From: Tetrahymena thermophila SB210
Lineage: Eukaryota; Ciliophora; Oligohymenophorea; Hymenostomatida; Tetrahymenidae
Direction: 5' to 3'
Length of the DNA: 64,000 nt
NCBI RefSeq assembly: GCF_000189635.1
Contig: NW_002476216.1
Coordinates: 62,001 to 126,000 of the forward strand
The position numbers and the translations under genes were made by a program. The notes below the pieces were generated by a model. The model made no database searches, was not told the origin of the DNA, and worked only from the letters and a program-made list of their open reading frames with translations. Positions 13,016 through 25,400 of the stretch are shown piece by piece; the stretch's first letter is position 1, and each line of letters starts with the position of its first letter.

Positions 13016-15522
13016 ATGGAGCAAGGTACTTTATAAGTAAAGCAATCGTTTTTAGAGAGGATTGATATGTTTGGTATCAGTATTGCTATAAGGTTTAATC
13101 ATCTTTAAAAACACAAGACACGTTTTGGTGGATTTATAACTTTATCTATCTTAGCGATCATTTTTTTCTAACTAATATAAGTTCTAATTAGGCTTACCTC
13201 TTAAACTACTCCTTAAGTGATTATGTCAGAAGATTATGTTTTCCAGCCAGAACCTTTCTAGATAAGGCCAGAAACTTTCAATTTAGCTATGGGATTACAG
13301 GATACGAATTTTAGCTAATTCATAGATGAAAGTATATACAAAATTAAAGCAACTTAACAAAACTTATAAAAGGTTTTCAATTCAACCACTAATTAATATG
13401 ATCAAATTTGGACTTATGAAGAGCTGAAGTTATAACCTTGCTAGAAAAGCAATTTCTAAATAAAAGAAACACAGGATTATTTTATGGGCCTTTAATTTCC
13501 AGCTATGTATTGTTTTGATATAAATGAGGATAAAGCTTTTATTGAAGGAGAGTACTCAGCTAATATCTTTAGAGCTATCTAGATTGAGTTTTTAGAATGT
13601 GTTGGAGATGGCTGCGCATCTGATGAAAGGAAAGCATAATATTTGAATAATACATCTCTGGGAATATTCTTTTCTAACAATCTCATTTAAATCAAAAATA
13701 AAAGTAATCCTCAAATGCCTGTTGGAAAAAATCTTTACTGGCTAAGTGGTCCTTCTTTTTAGAAACATATAACACTAAATCTAGTAAATAGTTACATCAA
13801 CTCAGATTTTGGATTGTATGGTTAGTCTGAATACAAATAAAGGATTGTCTAATTTAGCTCTTCGTATGAGTCAGTAACTCCAAGAGTAGATAATGTTATG
13901 TTTAGTTTAAATATAGTATATGAAAAAAATAAAAATATAAATTATTACAGAAAATATATGAAGATTGATGAAGTAATTTATTAATTCTTTTCAAAAATAT
14001 TTCATATGAAATTTACGATTAAAAATAAATTTACTTTTTTTTACATTTAAAATAGGCTTTTTCATAACTTGGAGGTATGTTTAATGCTCTATTAACAATT
14101 GGTTTTATAATTTGCTCTCCTTTTTCTAGATTAGAATTTAACAGAAAATTATTGAATTCTATTTTTAACATTTAAGGAGATTAAATAGAAGAAAGTGAAG
14201 ATGCTAATGAAGTAAATGAAAACGAAAACAAAAATAAAAATGCAAAATCAGAAACTTGTATTTAGACTTAAAAAGAAATTATTGCTCCTAAAAAGGTGCT
14301 TTATCAGTAAGGTAACTAGGCCCAAAATAACGATAATTTAATTAAAAATACAAGAATCTAATAAAATGTAAGCGGAAATTTAAAAAGTAAAAGTGTTTAA
14401 GAAACGATTGAAGATATAAAATTAATGTCCTTTTCATAAAATAACTAACTAGAGGCTAATAAATCCATTAAAAATTTTTTCAAAACCTAATTTTCATAGC
14501 TTTAAATAAAATTCAAAGACTACTTTTTTAATTATTTTAGGTATTTTAAATGTTTCTAAACAAAAAAATAAAAATTGATAAGCTATGGTACAAATAAATT
14601 GTATAATTATTTGGATATTTTTTACATTATTAACAAGATGATAGAAGTTGAAAAACTAAAGCATCTGCTTTTGAATGAAAATCAAATAAAGATCTTTGAA
14701 TATTTACCTAGGCCTGTTCTTAAAGTGAACGAAATAAACTTAAATGATGGCAACGAGCTAAATAATATTTAATTAAAATAGAAAAAAGACAAAAAATATC
14801 TTGATAAAAATGAAAACAAATTATCTAATAATTAATAAACATCAATCACATTAAAAAGTGAATAAAAATTTGAAAAATTTTAGTGTTCTTATTTCGGATA
14901 AGAAGAGAAAACTTAAATTGAAAAAGCTAAAGATGCTTAAGCAGCTTTCAATGAAATAATAAATGGTAAATAGATGTCTATTTTAGATGAAAAAATTATT
15001 TAGATGCTCGATATTAAGCTATTTAATTTGTTTAAAGAAAATACTTTTGATTTTTAGAAGTAATAAGTAGAAGATGGAACAGAAAATAATTAAATAGTTT
15101 TTAGCCAATAAAACATAAATTAAGTTCAATGTAGTACAAATAGAGATTTTAAAAAAAGTTTATTTAATAAGTGCGAAGAAATAAACTCGCAATTATAATT
15201 AGAAGATGATTGCAGGTAATCTAAAGAAGTTTTATCTTAGTGCATTATACCTAATGATGATAATACAAATTTAGCTTTATCAAATAGTTTTTAAATTGAA
15301 AAAGACAAAAATTAAATAGCAAAATATAATTTTAATTTCAAATATTCTCCTTCCTATATTCAAAATAATAATTAGTAGGAATCAGAATTCAAATAAAAGC
15401 TATTTTAATTAAATTAAGATAAAGAAGAATAATAAAAAGATCATTTTATCAACAGGAGTCTCCCTTTTTAGCCTTAAAAATCATATAAAATAGAACCAAA
15501 AAACCTTGAAAGTGAACTTTGA
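13016..15522 (+). CDS. Ciliate two-TM membrane protein, paralogue 1
   Basis: ATG 13016, exons 13016-13972 and 14056-15522 (83-nt intron GTAATT...TAG), TGA 15520-15522, 807 aa. The short cytoplasmic N-terminus holds IDMFGISIAIRF and HKTRFGG. TM1 lies at about residues 39-60 (FITLSILAIIFFQLIQ). A lumenal domain of about 260 residues follows, with conserved cysteines in the AMYCFD and FLECVGDGCAS segments, several N-glycosylation motifs, and the NLYWLSGPSFQ motif. TM2 is at about 324-342 (GGMFNALLTIGFIICSPF). The long Q/N/K-rich cytoplasmic tail includes the family block YLDIFYIINKMIEVEKLK and FEYLPRP. The layout matches a lineage-expanded ciliate family usually called putative transmembrane protein; its function is unknown. 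The intron falls exactly between lumenal domain and TM2, as in the next gene. Confidence 0.9.
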
Positions 15523-16444
15523 TTACATTTGTGTCTATGAAATGATAAATTTACAAATTTTAATCTTAAAAAGATTATAAAATATATATTAATTAATTGA
15601 AAATTTGAATTATTTTATTTTAAGAGTACAAAATCAATAAATAAATAATTTTTGATTGCCATCAAAAAATATAAAATATACCCACTTGTTCCACTCATGA
15701 CTTTACAAATAAATTATAATATATTGACAAATCATACATTCATTGCATAATATATTGATATATTTTATTGTAATATTTTACTTACATTGTAGTTATTTAA
15801 TTAAAATTTTACTTTTTAGAATTAAAAGCATGATTAGCAAATAGTTATAACCATACCACTTGTTATTTATAAAGCGTCTTATTATAATTGATCTTAAAAA
15901 ATACATATTGTGTTGAATAATTGATTGATTTAAAGTAAATTTTTATAAAAGAATTCTAACGGCCACTCAAAAATTTACTCTACCAGCCCTGAATTTTATT
16001 TATTTATTTATTTATCAAAAAGCAAAAGAAATGTACTTATCTAATTTAATTTTTCTGATCCTTAAACAAACAACATTTATTTCAAAAGAATAAGAAAATT
16101 TAACTGTTAACTTATCTTTAGACAAGAAGACATTTTTAAAAAATAAAATATTTTTGATATTACTGTATAATTATTTCTACTTTATTCTAATATTTATTTT
16201 TAAATTTTTTCAGACAAAAAAACTGTTAGTTAGTTACTTTATTATTTGTCAGAAATAATACAGACATATTATACATGGGTAATATCATTATTATTTATAA
16301 TGATGGTATTTTTTAATAAAAAAAATTATTTATTTTTTAACTTAAGATTGTAAATAAACAGAATTTATTAATTTATTACACAAGTCAAAAAATAAATATA
16401 TATTTTTGATAAAAAAATTAATTATATCTACTGGAATAAATAAG
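15523..16444. other. Intergenic
   Basis: About 0.9 kb between the tandem paralogues; it should contain the downstream gene's promoter. AT-rich, no gene seen; a slightly GC-richer patch lies at 15957-15995. Confidence 0.6.
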
Positions 16445-18972
16445 ATGTATTAAGACTCAAGTAAAAATTAAAGCTTTTTAGAGAAAGTTGACATTTTTGG
16501 AATAAGCATAGCTATAAGATTTAGCCATTTACCTAGGCATAATACTCGCTTTGGTGGATTAATAACTATTTCCATATTAGCTATCATTTTATTTTAGCTC
16601 ATATAAACTCTAATAAACATCTTTACTTATAATTCTCCCTAAGTAATATAATCAGATGATTATGTATTTGAGCCAGAGCCTTTTGAAATAACACCAAAGA
16701 CATTTAACCTAGCGATGGGACTTTAAGATGAAAATTTCAACTAGTTTTATGATGAAAAAATATACCAGGTTAAAGCGACTTAATAAACGCTGCAAAAAGT
16801 ATTTAATTCTACTTCTAATTAATATGATCCTATTTGGACTTACGAAACTTTGAATATATCAACATGCTCATAAAATAACTTTCAAATCTAAGAAATCAAA
16901 AGTTATTTTCTTGGTATTTCTTATCCAGTCATGTATTGTTTCGATGTAAATGAAGATAGAGCCAAAATTTAAGGTGAATTTTCTGCTAATATCTATAAAG
17001 CTATAGAAATTGATTTTATAGAGTGTGTAGATAAAGATTACTGTGCATCAGCTGAAGAGAAGGCAAAATATCTAACAAACCCAACACTAGGGTTGTTCTT
17101 TTCTAACAAAATTGTATAGATTCAAAATAAGGACAATCCATACAATTCTGTAGGAAAAAATCTATACTGGCTTAGTGGTCCTTCTTTTTAAAAATACATT
17201 ACATTAAACCTAATGAATGCATACATTAACTCTGATTTTTCTTTGTTTGGTACTTCAAAGTCTACTTAAAGGATAGTTTAATTTAGTTCTTACTAAGAAC
17301 AGGTAGTCCCAAGAACAAATCCAGTAATGTTCAGACTTTTATTAGTCTATGAAAAAAATAGAGAAGTGAATTACTATAGAAAATATATTAAAATAGATTA
17401 GGTAATTTTTATATTTTTAATAATCATTATCATTAAATTCAATATTTTTATTTTATAACAATTATTAATTTTTTATTTATTCAATTTAGTTTATTAAAAG
17501 TAATAAAATTATTATTAAACTAATAATTTTTTGATTTAAATTAAATAAAAATAAAATAATAAAGTATTTATTTCTATTGATATTTGCTATTTAAAGGATG
17601 TTTTTTATTAAAATTATATTAAATAAATATTTTAATAATGAATAAAAAGGCATTTTCTTAGATTGGAGGTATGTTTAATCTTCTATTAACGATCGGATTT
17701 TTAATTTGCAAACCTATTTCTTAGTTAGAGTTAAATAGAAAGCTACTAAACTCTATTTTCAACATAAGTGACGGGAAAAATAAAGAAGATCAAACAAATA
17801 TTAACCAAAGAAAAAGTATGGACTAAAAAAAAATTTCTTTTATAGAAGAGTAAAAAGAGAAAGAAAGAAATCTAATACTCTATAAAAGTGATTCTAATAT
17901 CAGTAAAAGTATATAAATTAGCTAAAAGAAATTAAAAAATTAACTACAATTAAACACAATTTTCAGTTAAAAAAATCTGATTAAAGAAAATAGCGAGGCA
18001 AACTGCTATATAAAATCATTCTTTAATATATAATTTTCTGAATTGTAGATTTATATCAAAGATTATCTACTTTATTATTTAAGCTTCTTTAAATGTTGTT
18101 AGACAAGAAAGTAAAAGCTAATTAAATTTGGAACAAGTAAATTATATAGCTATTTGGATGTGCATTACTTAATTAATAAGATGATAGAAATTGAAAAATT
18201 AAAACATTTGTTGCTCAATGAAAATTAAATTAAGCTTTTTGAATATTTGCCTAGGCCTGTTCTTAAAATTCATGAAATAGATAAATAAAAAGAAAACCTA
18301 ACCTAAAATATCAAAAATAATTTGGAAAATTAGTAAACATTAGAAATTTAAGAATAAATAAAAGAGTTTAATCCTAAAAATAGAATATAGTAAACTAAAA
18401 GAGAGGAAGTTAAGTTTTGTTATTTTGATAATGAAGAGAAGACTTAACTTGAAAGGGCATATGATGCTTAAAAAGCTTTCAATATCATTATAAATGAGTA
18501 AAAAAAATCTAAATTAGATGAAAAACTAATTAGAATGCTAGATACTAAACTAATTAACTTATTTGCTGACAATTCATTTGATGCAAACTCTGCTAAAGAA
18601 ACTGAAGATCCCAACAAGCATTCAGAAAACAAAGATTTCGAAAATTTGAACATATCTATTCTGACAAGAGCTAAAAAGAAGAGTATTTTTAACAATAAAT
18701 AAGCAACTAAGAAATCATATAGAGAAGAAGTATTAAAATTAGATTATTCTTCAGAAATGTAAGAACAATAGTTTTAGAAATTGAATAAATTTCAAAGCGT
18801 TCTTTACAATTGCGATGAATAAGAAGAGGAGTAGTAATAATGTTAAATAGAATATGATAAAAATGAAGCAAAAACAGATGATTTATAGGTGAAAAAAACT
18901 ATTAAACCAAAAATACCATACCACTAGGAAATTTCTTTTAAGATTTTACAAAAATAATTGGATGATGATTGA
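16445..18972 (+). CDS. Ciliate two-TM membrane protein, paralogue 2
   Basis: ATG 16445, exons 16445-17401 and 17650-18972 (248-nt intron), TGA 18970-18972, 759 aa. Exon 1 is 957 nt, exactly as in the gene at 13016, and the two proteins align along it: VDIFGISIAIRF, TRFGG, TM1 (LITISILAIILFQLIQ), MYCFDVNED, NLYWLSGPSFQ and YYRKYIKID. TM2 (GGMFNLLLTIGFLICKP) opens exon 2. The tail keeps YLDVHYLINKMIEIEKLKH and FEYLPRP, then diverges and is acidic and Q-rich. The pair is a clear tandem duplication with an old divergence, since tails and introns have drifted while lumenal motifs remain. Function unknown; it should be an integral membrane protein with the tail in the cytosol. Confidence 0.9.
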
Positions 18973-19056
18973 ATATATAAATATATTTATAAAATAACAT
19001 ATAATTGTTGTAATAATTTTTATTAGAATTAAATATTTCAGTAATAGATTTAATAT

Positions 19057-19281
19057 TCAATTTTTAATTAAATATTTCTTATTTATTTAAAAATTTGATT
19101 TGATACTGACTTGTTTAATATGAATATGGTTACTTTTAGAAAGTTTAAATTTATTTACCTTATTTGCTTTATCTAAGGATAGATTTATCCCATGAAATTA
19201 TATTTTAAATAAGTAAGTTGATCCACTCAAATTGGGATAGATTTTAGATAAAATATTTCCAGCAGGAAGATCGTTATCACC
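19057..19281 (-). CDS. Possible extra 3' exon of the CBM20 gene, or orphan fragment
   Basis: This 75-codon open stretch follows a good acceptor (TTTACAG before GGTGATAAC) and reads GDNDLPAGNILSKIYPNL with richer base composition than its surroundings. A donor-like AAG|GTAAAT also follows 19159. It could be an alternative last exon of the CBM20 gene, whose final exon has an in-phase GTTAGA donor-like site just before its TGA, or a leftover of a lost gene. Low confidence. Confidence 0.3.
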
Positions 19282-19630
19282 CTGTAAATAACAAGAAAAA
19301 TAAAATTGTTTTTTATACTAATAATAAAAATAAACAAAAAAAATTTAGATTGAATAAATTTATTATGAAAATATAAGATAATATGTTTAAGAAAAAAGAT
19401 TTCCTAATTAAAATAATAGTAAATAGGAGTTTTTAATAATTACCATATATTTATTGTAATTTAAAAGTTTATATGACATTAAATTTAAAATAGTTAAAAA
19501 TTAATTAAAATTGGAACAACACATAAAACATAAATATAATAAGTCGCAATTATAACTTTCAATTATGTTTTTATTTTAATGTTAATTTAATTAATTAATT
19601 TTAGTAAATTAGAATTTCTTTATATAAAAT

Positions 19631-20877
19631 TCATTTATTATAAGATCTAACTTAGCTAACTTATTATTAAGTGGTATTCTTTTGACTCATTTTGCAATTT
19701 TATGTGCTCATTTTCTAAGAAGATTAACTAGCTTATACGCTAGGACCAGGATTGCATAAATTTTAAGTGGGTTAAACAGTATGTTGTACTATTTATTTAT
19801 AAAAAAAATATTTTTATAAAAAATGTGTTTTTTTAAATTTTAAATCAATCGTATAACATTGTAAGAATTATTTAAATTATTTTTGATGTAAATTATAAGT
19901 TTATTATCTTAAAGTATAAATACGATAAAATTGCGTTTACCTCTTTAAGGTAATTCACTCTTTTCAGGAGAAGAAAGGTTTTTCTCACTATTACAAGTAG
20001 AGCTAGACATTATTGATGATCTTTCTTAGCCATTCACCTAATCTTCTAACCTTTCTGAAGATTATTATTTACAGCTTAATTACTGGTTAGGTGTTTCTTG
20101 AGCTGGTACTAGGCATGGAGTTTATTCACATCTTTCTGTTTCAACGCAATTTTGGCTTTATGGTTGATTTTAAGCAAAGTTCTGATCCAACACATCTTCT
20201 ATTATATATTTTCAAAAATTAATATGTGATTAATTTTATATTTATTTATTTATTTGAAAGTATAAAATTTTAAGATTCTTATTTACATCTTAATTACTGA
20301 TGAGACATTTATTGAGCTGGTTCTTAGTATGGAGTTTATTCGCATCTTTCCGTTTCAACCTGATTTTGGGTTTCAGGTAAACCTTAAGCAAAGTTATGAT
20401 TGAACACATCTTCTATTATATTTATTCAAAAATTAATATGTGACCATTAATTTTATATTTAGTTATTTGGAAGAATAAATTTTACAAATTTCTTTAGTTT
20501 AACACTCTTAAGATCTAAAAACTCTATTAGAAATCTGCTCCCAACATACTTCATTAGTCATATCTTCATAATCTGCTACGTAGTATTTGTATTCTACTTC
20601 TACATCAGTAGGTAACGAGATATCACACCACCATAAATTACCCTAAAAAATAAAATTTTGTAATTTGAATAAATCAAAAGCTGGGATAGATATTATTAGA
20701 AAATATTATTGGAATAAATTATTTATTTATTACTTCAGACCAATTCATACGAGTAGCTTTTTCAGTGTTCCAGTTTCCCAATTAATCGCAGTTTCCTGAA
20801 ATATAGACAGCTTAACCAAAATAAGTTGGACAACGAACAGAGAATGCAACTTAAGTTTCAGGTGTTTGGAAATCCAT
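19631..20877 (-). CDS. CBM20 starch-binding domain protein with Q/S-rich tail
   Basis: ATG 20877, introns 20643-20733, 20413-20503, 20199-20286 and 19789-19940, TGA 19633-19631, 274 aa. Residues from about 8 to 105 form a CBM20 domain: AFSVRCPTYFGQAVYISGNC, then LGNW, then VEVEYKYYVADYED and WEQISNRVF. These contain the aromatic starch-contact positions and the family's closing WE...NR signature. No catalytic glycosidase domain and no signal peptide are seen, so it is likely a cytosolic glycogen/starch-granule binding protein or adaptor; this is inference. The rest is low-complexity Q/S/T-rich sequence encoded partly by two duplicated exons (see the repeat entry). One donor (GTTAAA at 20503) is unusual, so the join after the CBM is less certain than the domain itself. 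Confidence 0.8.
20070..20503 (-). repeat. Duplicated exon-plus-intron unit inside the CBM20 gene
   Basis: Two direct copies of about 215 bp lie side by side (roughly 20287-20503 and 20070-20286). Each contains an exon starting (Q)DV and holding NFAQ, VETERCEQTP and QQLxCKQ, and each exon is preceded by a near-identical intron end (...TATAATAG). Both copies stay in the same phase when spliced, so the protein gained a repeated segment without losing frame. The second copy reads further, because the GTAAAT used as donor in the first is read as coding in the second. Confidence 0.75.
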
Positions 20878-22479
20878 TTTTTCAATTTAAAAGTTTTTTT
20901 TTAGGTTTATTTTTTGTTATTTTTTAATTTAATTAATTTTTATAATTCGTTTGCTTATTGAATATTTAATATATAAATCAAATAAGCACACAATAAAAAT
21001 CAAATTAGAATATCTAAACAAATTATAATTGCTGAAACCAAGAATAGAATAAAACCAAATTAGAATATTAATATTTTTGTTTATAAGATCATTTTGTCTA
21101 TTCTTTGCAAATAATGCTTTTAGAATTTGAAATAAATACTTAAAATATAAATAAATAAATAAAATTTATATTATAATATGATTTTTTTATTTATTTCAAT
21201 AAGTTCAATTCAATCTTGAAATAAAAAATAAGTTTTTATTAACAAAATCATTCTCTAAATAAAATACTTTTTTCAATAAAGCTAAATATTTAGAATATTT
21301 AGTTAATATAATGCTCAATAAATTTCCCGATAACAAGTAATTAAAATTCTAATTTGAAAAATTGACGTATTAAAATTGATAATTAGTCATATTTTATATT
21401 TAAATATTCTAAATTTAAATTTAATTATATTAGAATATATTAAATTTTCTCATTTAATTATTTTATTCTATTCCTAAATAAAATGTGTAATGCATAAATA
21501 TTCCATATTATTTTATTCAAAAATAGAGTAGACTTAGTTTATTAGCAAACACAAATATAATTGAATGTGTGTTTATAACCTTATCTACTTTTAAATACTG
21601 AGGATGTTTTTGAATAAGACATTTAAAAAGTATTTATTTAAATATTCTTTTATTGGTATATTATAAAGCATAATGTTAAATTACTTAGCTTGATTTTGTT
21701 AAGCATAATTAACAAATATTGCTAATCCTGTAATTAAAATATCACGAACTGTGCAGGTACAGATGGTGATATTTCATTTAATTTTTATGATTTTAAGCTT
21801 ATTTTACACTTTATATTTTTTAATTTTTTTATAAACCTATTTTTATTAAATTTTGAAAATTTAATGCCTTTTCTCAAATTTTGAAAGTAAAAAATGAAAA
21901 CAGAGAGTGAAAAATTCTTTTTACACATTCATTTATTAATTTTCTAACAAGATGTAAAATGTGAGGAAAAAAATTACAATCTCTACAGTATTTAATTTGA
22001 ATAAATATTTGTATTTATATTTTGCTAATTAAAGATGATATCTAAAAATTATATAAACTGCTTAACCAAAAATTTAGAAATACTTTAGTTATTTAGAAGA
22101 AAAATCAATTCGGAGCATTTAATTTTCAGATTGCTGAGGTAAAAATTAAATAGTAAAATTAAAAATGAAAAAGACTAAGAAAAAATAAATAATTATATAA
22201 TAGAAACTATGTTATTCTAGTAAGCAAAGATTATTTTGAATCTTTGCTTGAATTCAACTTCTTAAATTCAATTCAATTCAATTTAGTTTAGGAGAGTGTT
22301 AAATTTTAAATGGTTTATTTGATAAATAAAGATGATAAGAAATTGACCATATTTTAATATAGATAGAAATTTGAATAAGAAGTAACTAATTATGGTTTTA
22401 TTTATATTTGATAAATGTATAATATAATAATAATAATTTATCTTTTTTACACTCTAATTTTAATAAACTATTTTAAAAC
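20878..22479. other. Intergenic with one dispersed hairpin repeat
   Basis: 1.6 kb of AT-rich DNA, 5' flank of the CBM20 gene and 3' flank of the carboxypeptidase gene. The only structured item is the repeat at 21717-21813. Confidence 0.6.
21717..21813. repeat. Dispersed hairpin repeat, copy 1
   Basis: About 97 bp nearly identical to 52651-52757. It starts TATTGCTAATCCTGTAATTA and contains an imperfect inverted repeat (AATTAAAATATCAC against GTGATATTTCATTTAATT) around a short loop. It could be a small non-coding RNA, a MITE-like remnant or a regulatory/replication element; neither strand is clearly coding. Confidence 0.75.
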
Positions 22480-25400
22480 TCAAATATAAACTATTTTAAT
22501 TGGTTGGAAAACTGTTTATTGATTAATATTTTTTTCATCAACAACTACAGTATTGCCTCCATTGTTATTTATGTTGCTTCCTTCGAAATCTCCTTTTGAT
22601 TAATCTTAAAACAATTTAATTCCATTCATTAAATGTTAATTTGTTGTTAGTTGTTTACGAACTGTTCTAGATGCAGATTGTGGTTTTATTATTTTTTGTT
22701 ATTTACTTAAAGTATTGTTTATTGAAGCAAAACTATTATTTAGACTGTTGGTGGTAGAGTTAGCAGTAGGAGGTACTCCTGTGAAAGCTTAATCAAATTT
22801 AGTTTTTTAAAGAGATTTATAATCACAAAAGGTGGGCTAGTAAAACTAATTCTCATGCAAGCTTCTATTAGATTACTTATTTACATCGCTTTAATCTGGG
22901 AGATTTGTGAATGTTCCATTAAATATATCATATTTTTACATCTTAAAAACATATTAAGATATATCATTAGACTTTGATCTCTGCTACTTTTCTACTATGT
23001 TTGACTAAGGAGGCGATTAATTATACAGCTGTTATTGTTGCTTCATGTTTTTAGAACCACCTCTTGTTAATGTTTAGCTCCCTTCTTGCACTAAAGATTT
23101 ATTTAAGGTGTCGTACTAAGAGTTATTACCAGAATATCCATAAATCCAGTCTGGAGTTTGAGTATTCATAATTGTTCTTAAAATTCTTCCCAGCTAAGAT
23201 TTATTCGTGTTATTAATTGAATCTCTGATGCCATTGTATACAGGTAAGGAAGAATCTATAACTGTGTTTTCTATTGGTTAAGGAATAGCTTAGTTGAATT
23301 TGAATTCTCTAGGAGAGATAAGCTGTGGTTTCTTCTCTATTTTAGATTGATTTTCAGCAGCTCCGTTATTATAACTTTGTCGTAATTTCATTTAAATTAC
23401 TCTATGCGTCTGCTAAGGATTTCCCATTTATTGCCTTACTTAGCTATTTTCTCTTAATTTGCGCAGTTTTGTTTCCCTCAAACTGTTTTTATATTTATCA
23501 ATATTTGGGAAAGCATCTGGAACTTTCAGAGGAAAGTAAACGAACTTAGGCTCTAGTACAGTCATATTTTTCATTTAGCTTTAGCTCTCTTTTTCAGCTT
23601 TTTAATTTTTCTAATCTTTAACAAAGTTGTATCCAGTTTGATGAAAGCTATTTCTATTTATATAAAAAACATTTGTTAGGTAAAGTAAAAGTATTTCATA
23701 AAGATTATTTAAATCATAAAAAGATTAATCAATTTTAATTTAAATATTTGGTTTTTTAATTAAAATTATATTGCTTGTATTCATTCATTCATATTGCCTG
23801 TAAAGTTAATTTTATTTAATTGCAATTATTTTTTCTAGATATATTAAATTATCAGATGATATTTACTTTATGACGGTCCTTGAGCGTATGGGGGAAGGAG
23901 CTTTATCAAAGTTGAATGCTTTTGGTTTCACTTCGCTAGAAGAAGTACCTTACTATGAATTTATTTTTTTTTCAGGCGATTTGGTCATGAAGTTAGATTG
24001 GGTTTTTCTTTTTAGAATTGTCTAAGTTTGACTCATAGGATCTTTAATTTATGATTGAGGCTAAATAGTAGCAACTTCTTTTGTATTTTTGTCAAGGAGT
24101 TTCTTTGATTTTTTTGTTTTACTTGTGAACATTTTTTTCAATTCATCATCACTCATATTATCTCCTGATGGCTCACTATCTGAACCACTATCATTCTTCA
24201 TACCTATGTCTATATTTTCAGGATTCTCATATAGTTCATCAAGGAATATTTTATTAGATGTTAGATTTTATTAACTACATACTTTTGAGAAAAATGATGG
24301 TATTTCTATTTTTTTCTGTTAAGTTTTATTTTCTTATTCTAAATTTTATTACTACTACTACTAATTGTCTTGCTATTCTTCTTGTTAATTTAAATATTGC
24401 TAGAAGTTTGCCATTTAAAACTTCATTAAAATTGATTAGCAAATAGAATGTCCCATTTCTTTTAAGTGTTCAGCTGTAAAGTGTGTATTCAAATAGCTAG
24501 GTCCACAAAAAGAGGATTCAATAGTGTAAATATTTGGTATTCCCAGTGATTTATACAAAGCAATTCTTGCAGTTCCTTCTCTGTTTTTTTATACTTTGAA
24601 ATTGCAGTCCTTTTAATTTTAAATTATTTATTATTTTTACTAAAAATAAACTTTTTAAAAATATTTTTTACTTTAAATGAGAATGAAGAGTTTAACTTAG
24701 AAATAATAAATGGAAATTCTCTACATTCAAAAGGTTTTTTTTTGTCATGGCAACCATAGGCGAATACATTCATTTTTCTAGAGTGCCCGTGGAGATCAAT
24801 GACCATAGCGATATCATTTTTTTGTTTAAAATCAAAAATCATTTATTTTGTGTAGTAAATTTCAGGATGCAGAGTTTAATTTGGATTTTTCCATCTTCTA
24901 TTAAGATCGCATCCAGCTAAAGAACAACGATAATTTCCATGAATAACTCCATCAGGGTTCATCATAGGAATGATCTTAAAGATAAACTTTTCTCTAAGAA
25001 AATGTGCTTCTTTTGTATTTTCTAAATAATTATTAAATAATTTTATTTTAAATACAAATTAAATTTTTTGTTGAGTTCTCATTATTTATTTGAAAAAAAA
25101 AAAATTTAATTCAATTTAATCAATTATAATTTCCATATTCATTTTATTTTTAATTTAAAAAGATTCTTTAAAAATAAATTACATAGTAAAAATTCTATAA
25201 TTCCCTCCATAATATAGCTTGAAACTGTTTCACCTGGATGTACACGAGCAGATATAATAACTCCTTTCCTTTAGGACATTTCATCTTGAATATTTTTGCA
25301 TGGATTTGTAATAGTGATTAAATCTAACTTGTTCCCTATCAAAGTCCTGCACAATATTTTTTTATAAATAAATTAGTTTTTATATGGATCCATTTCGCAT

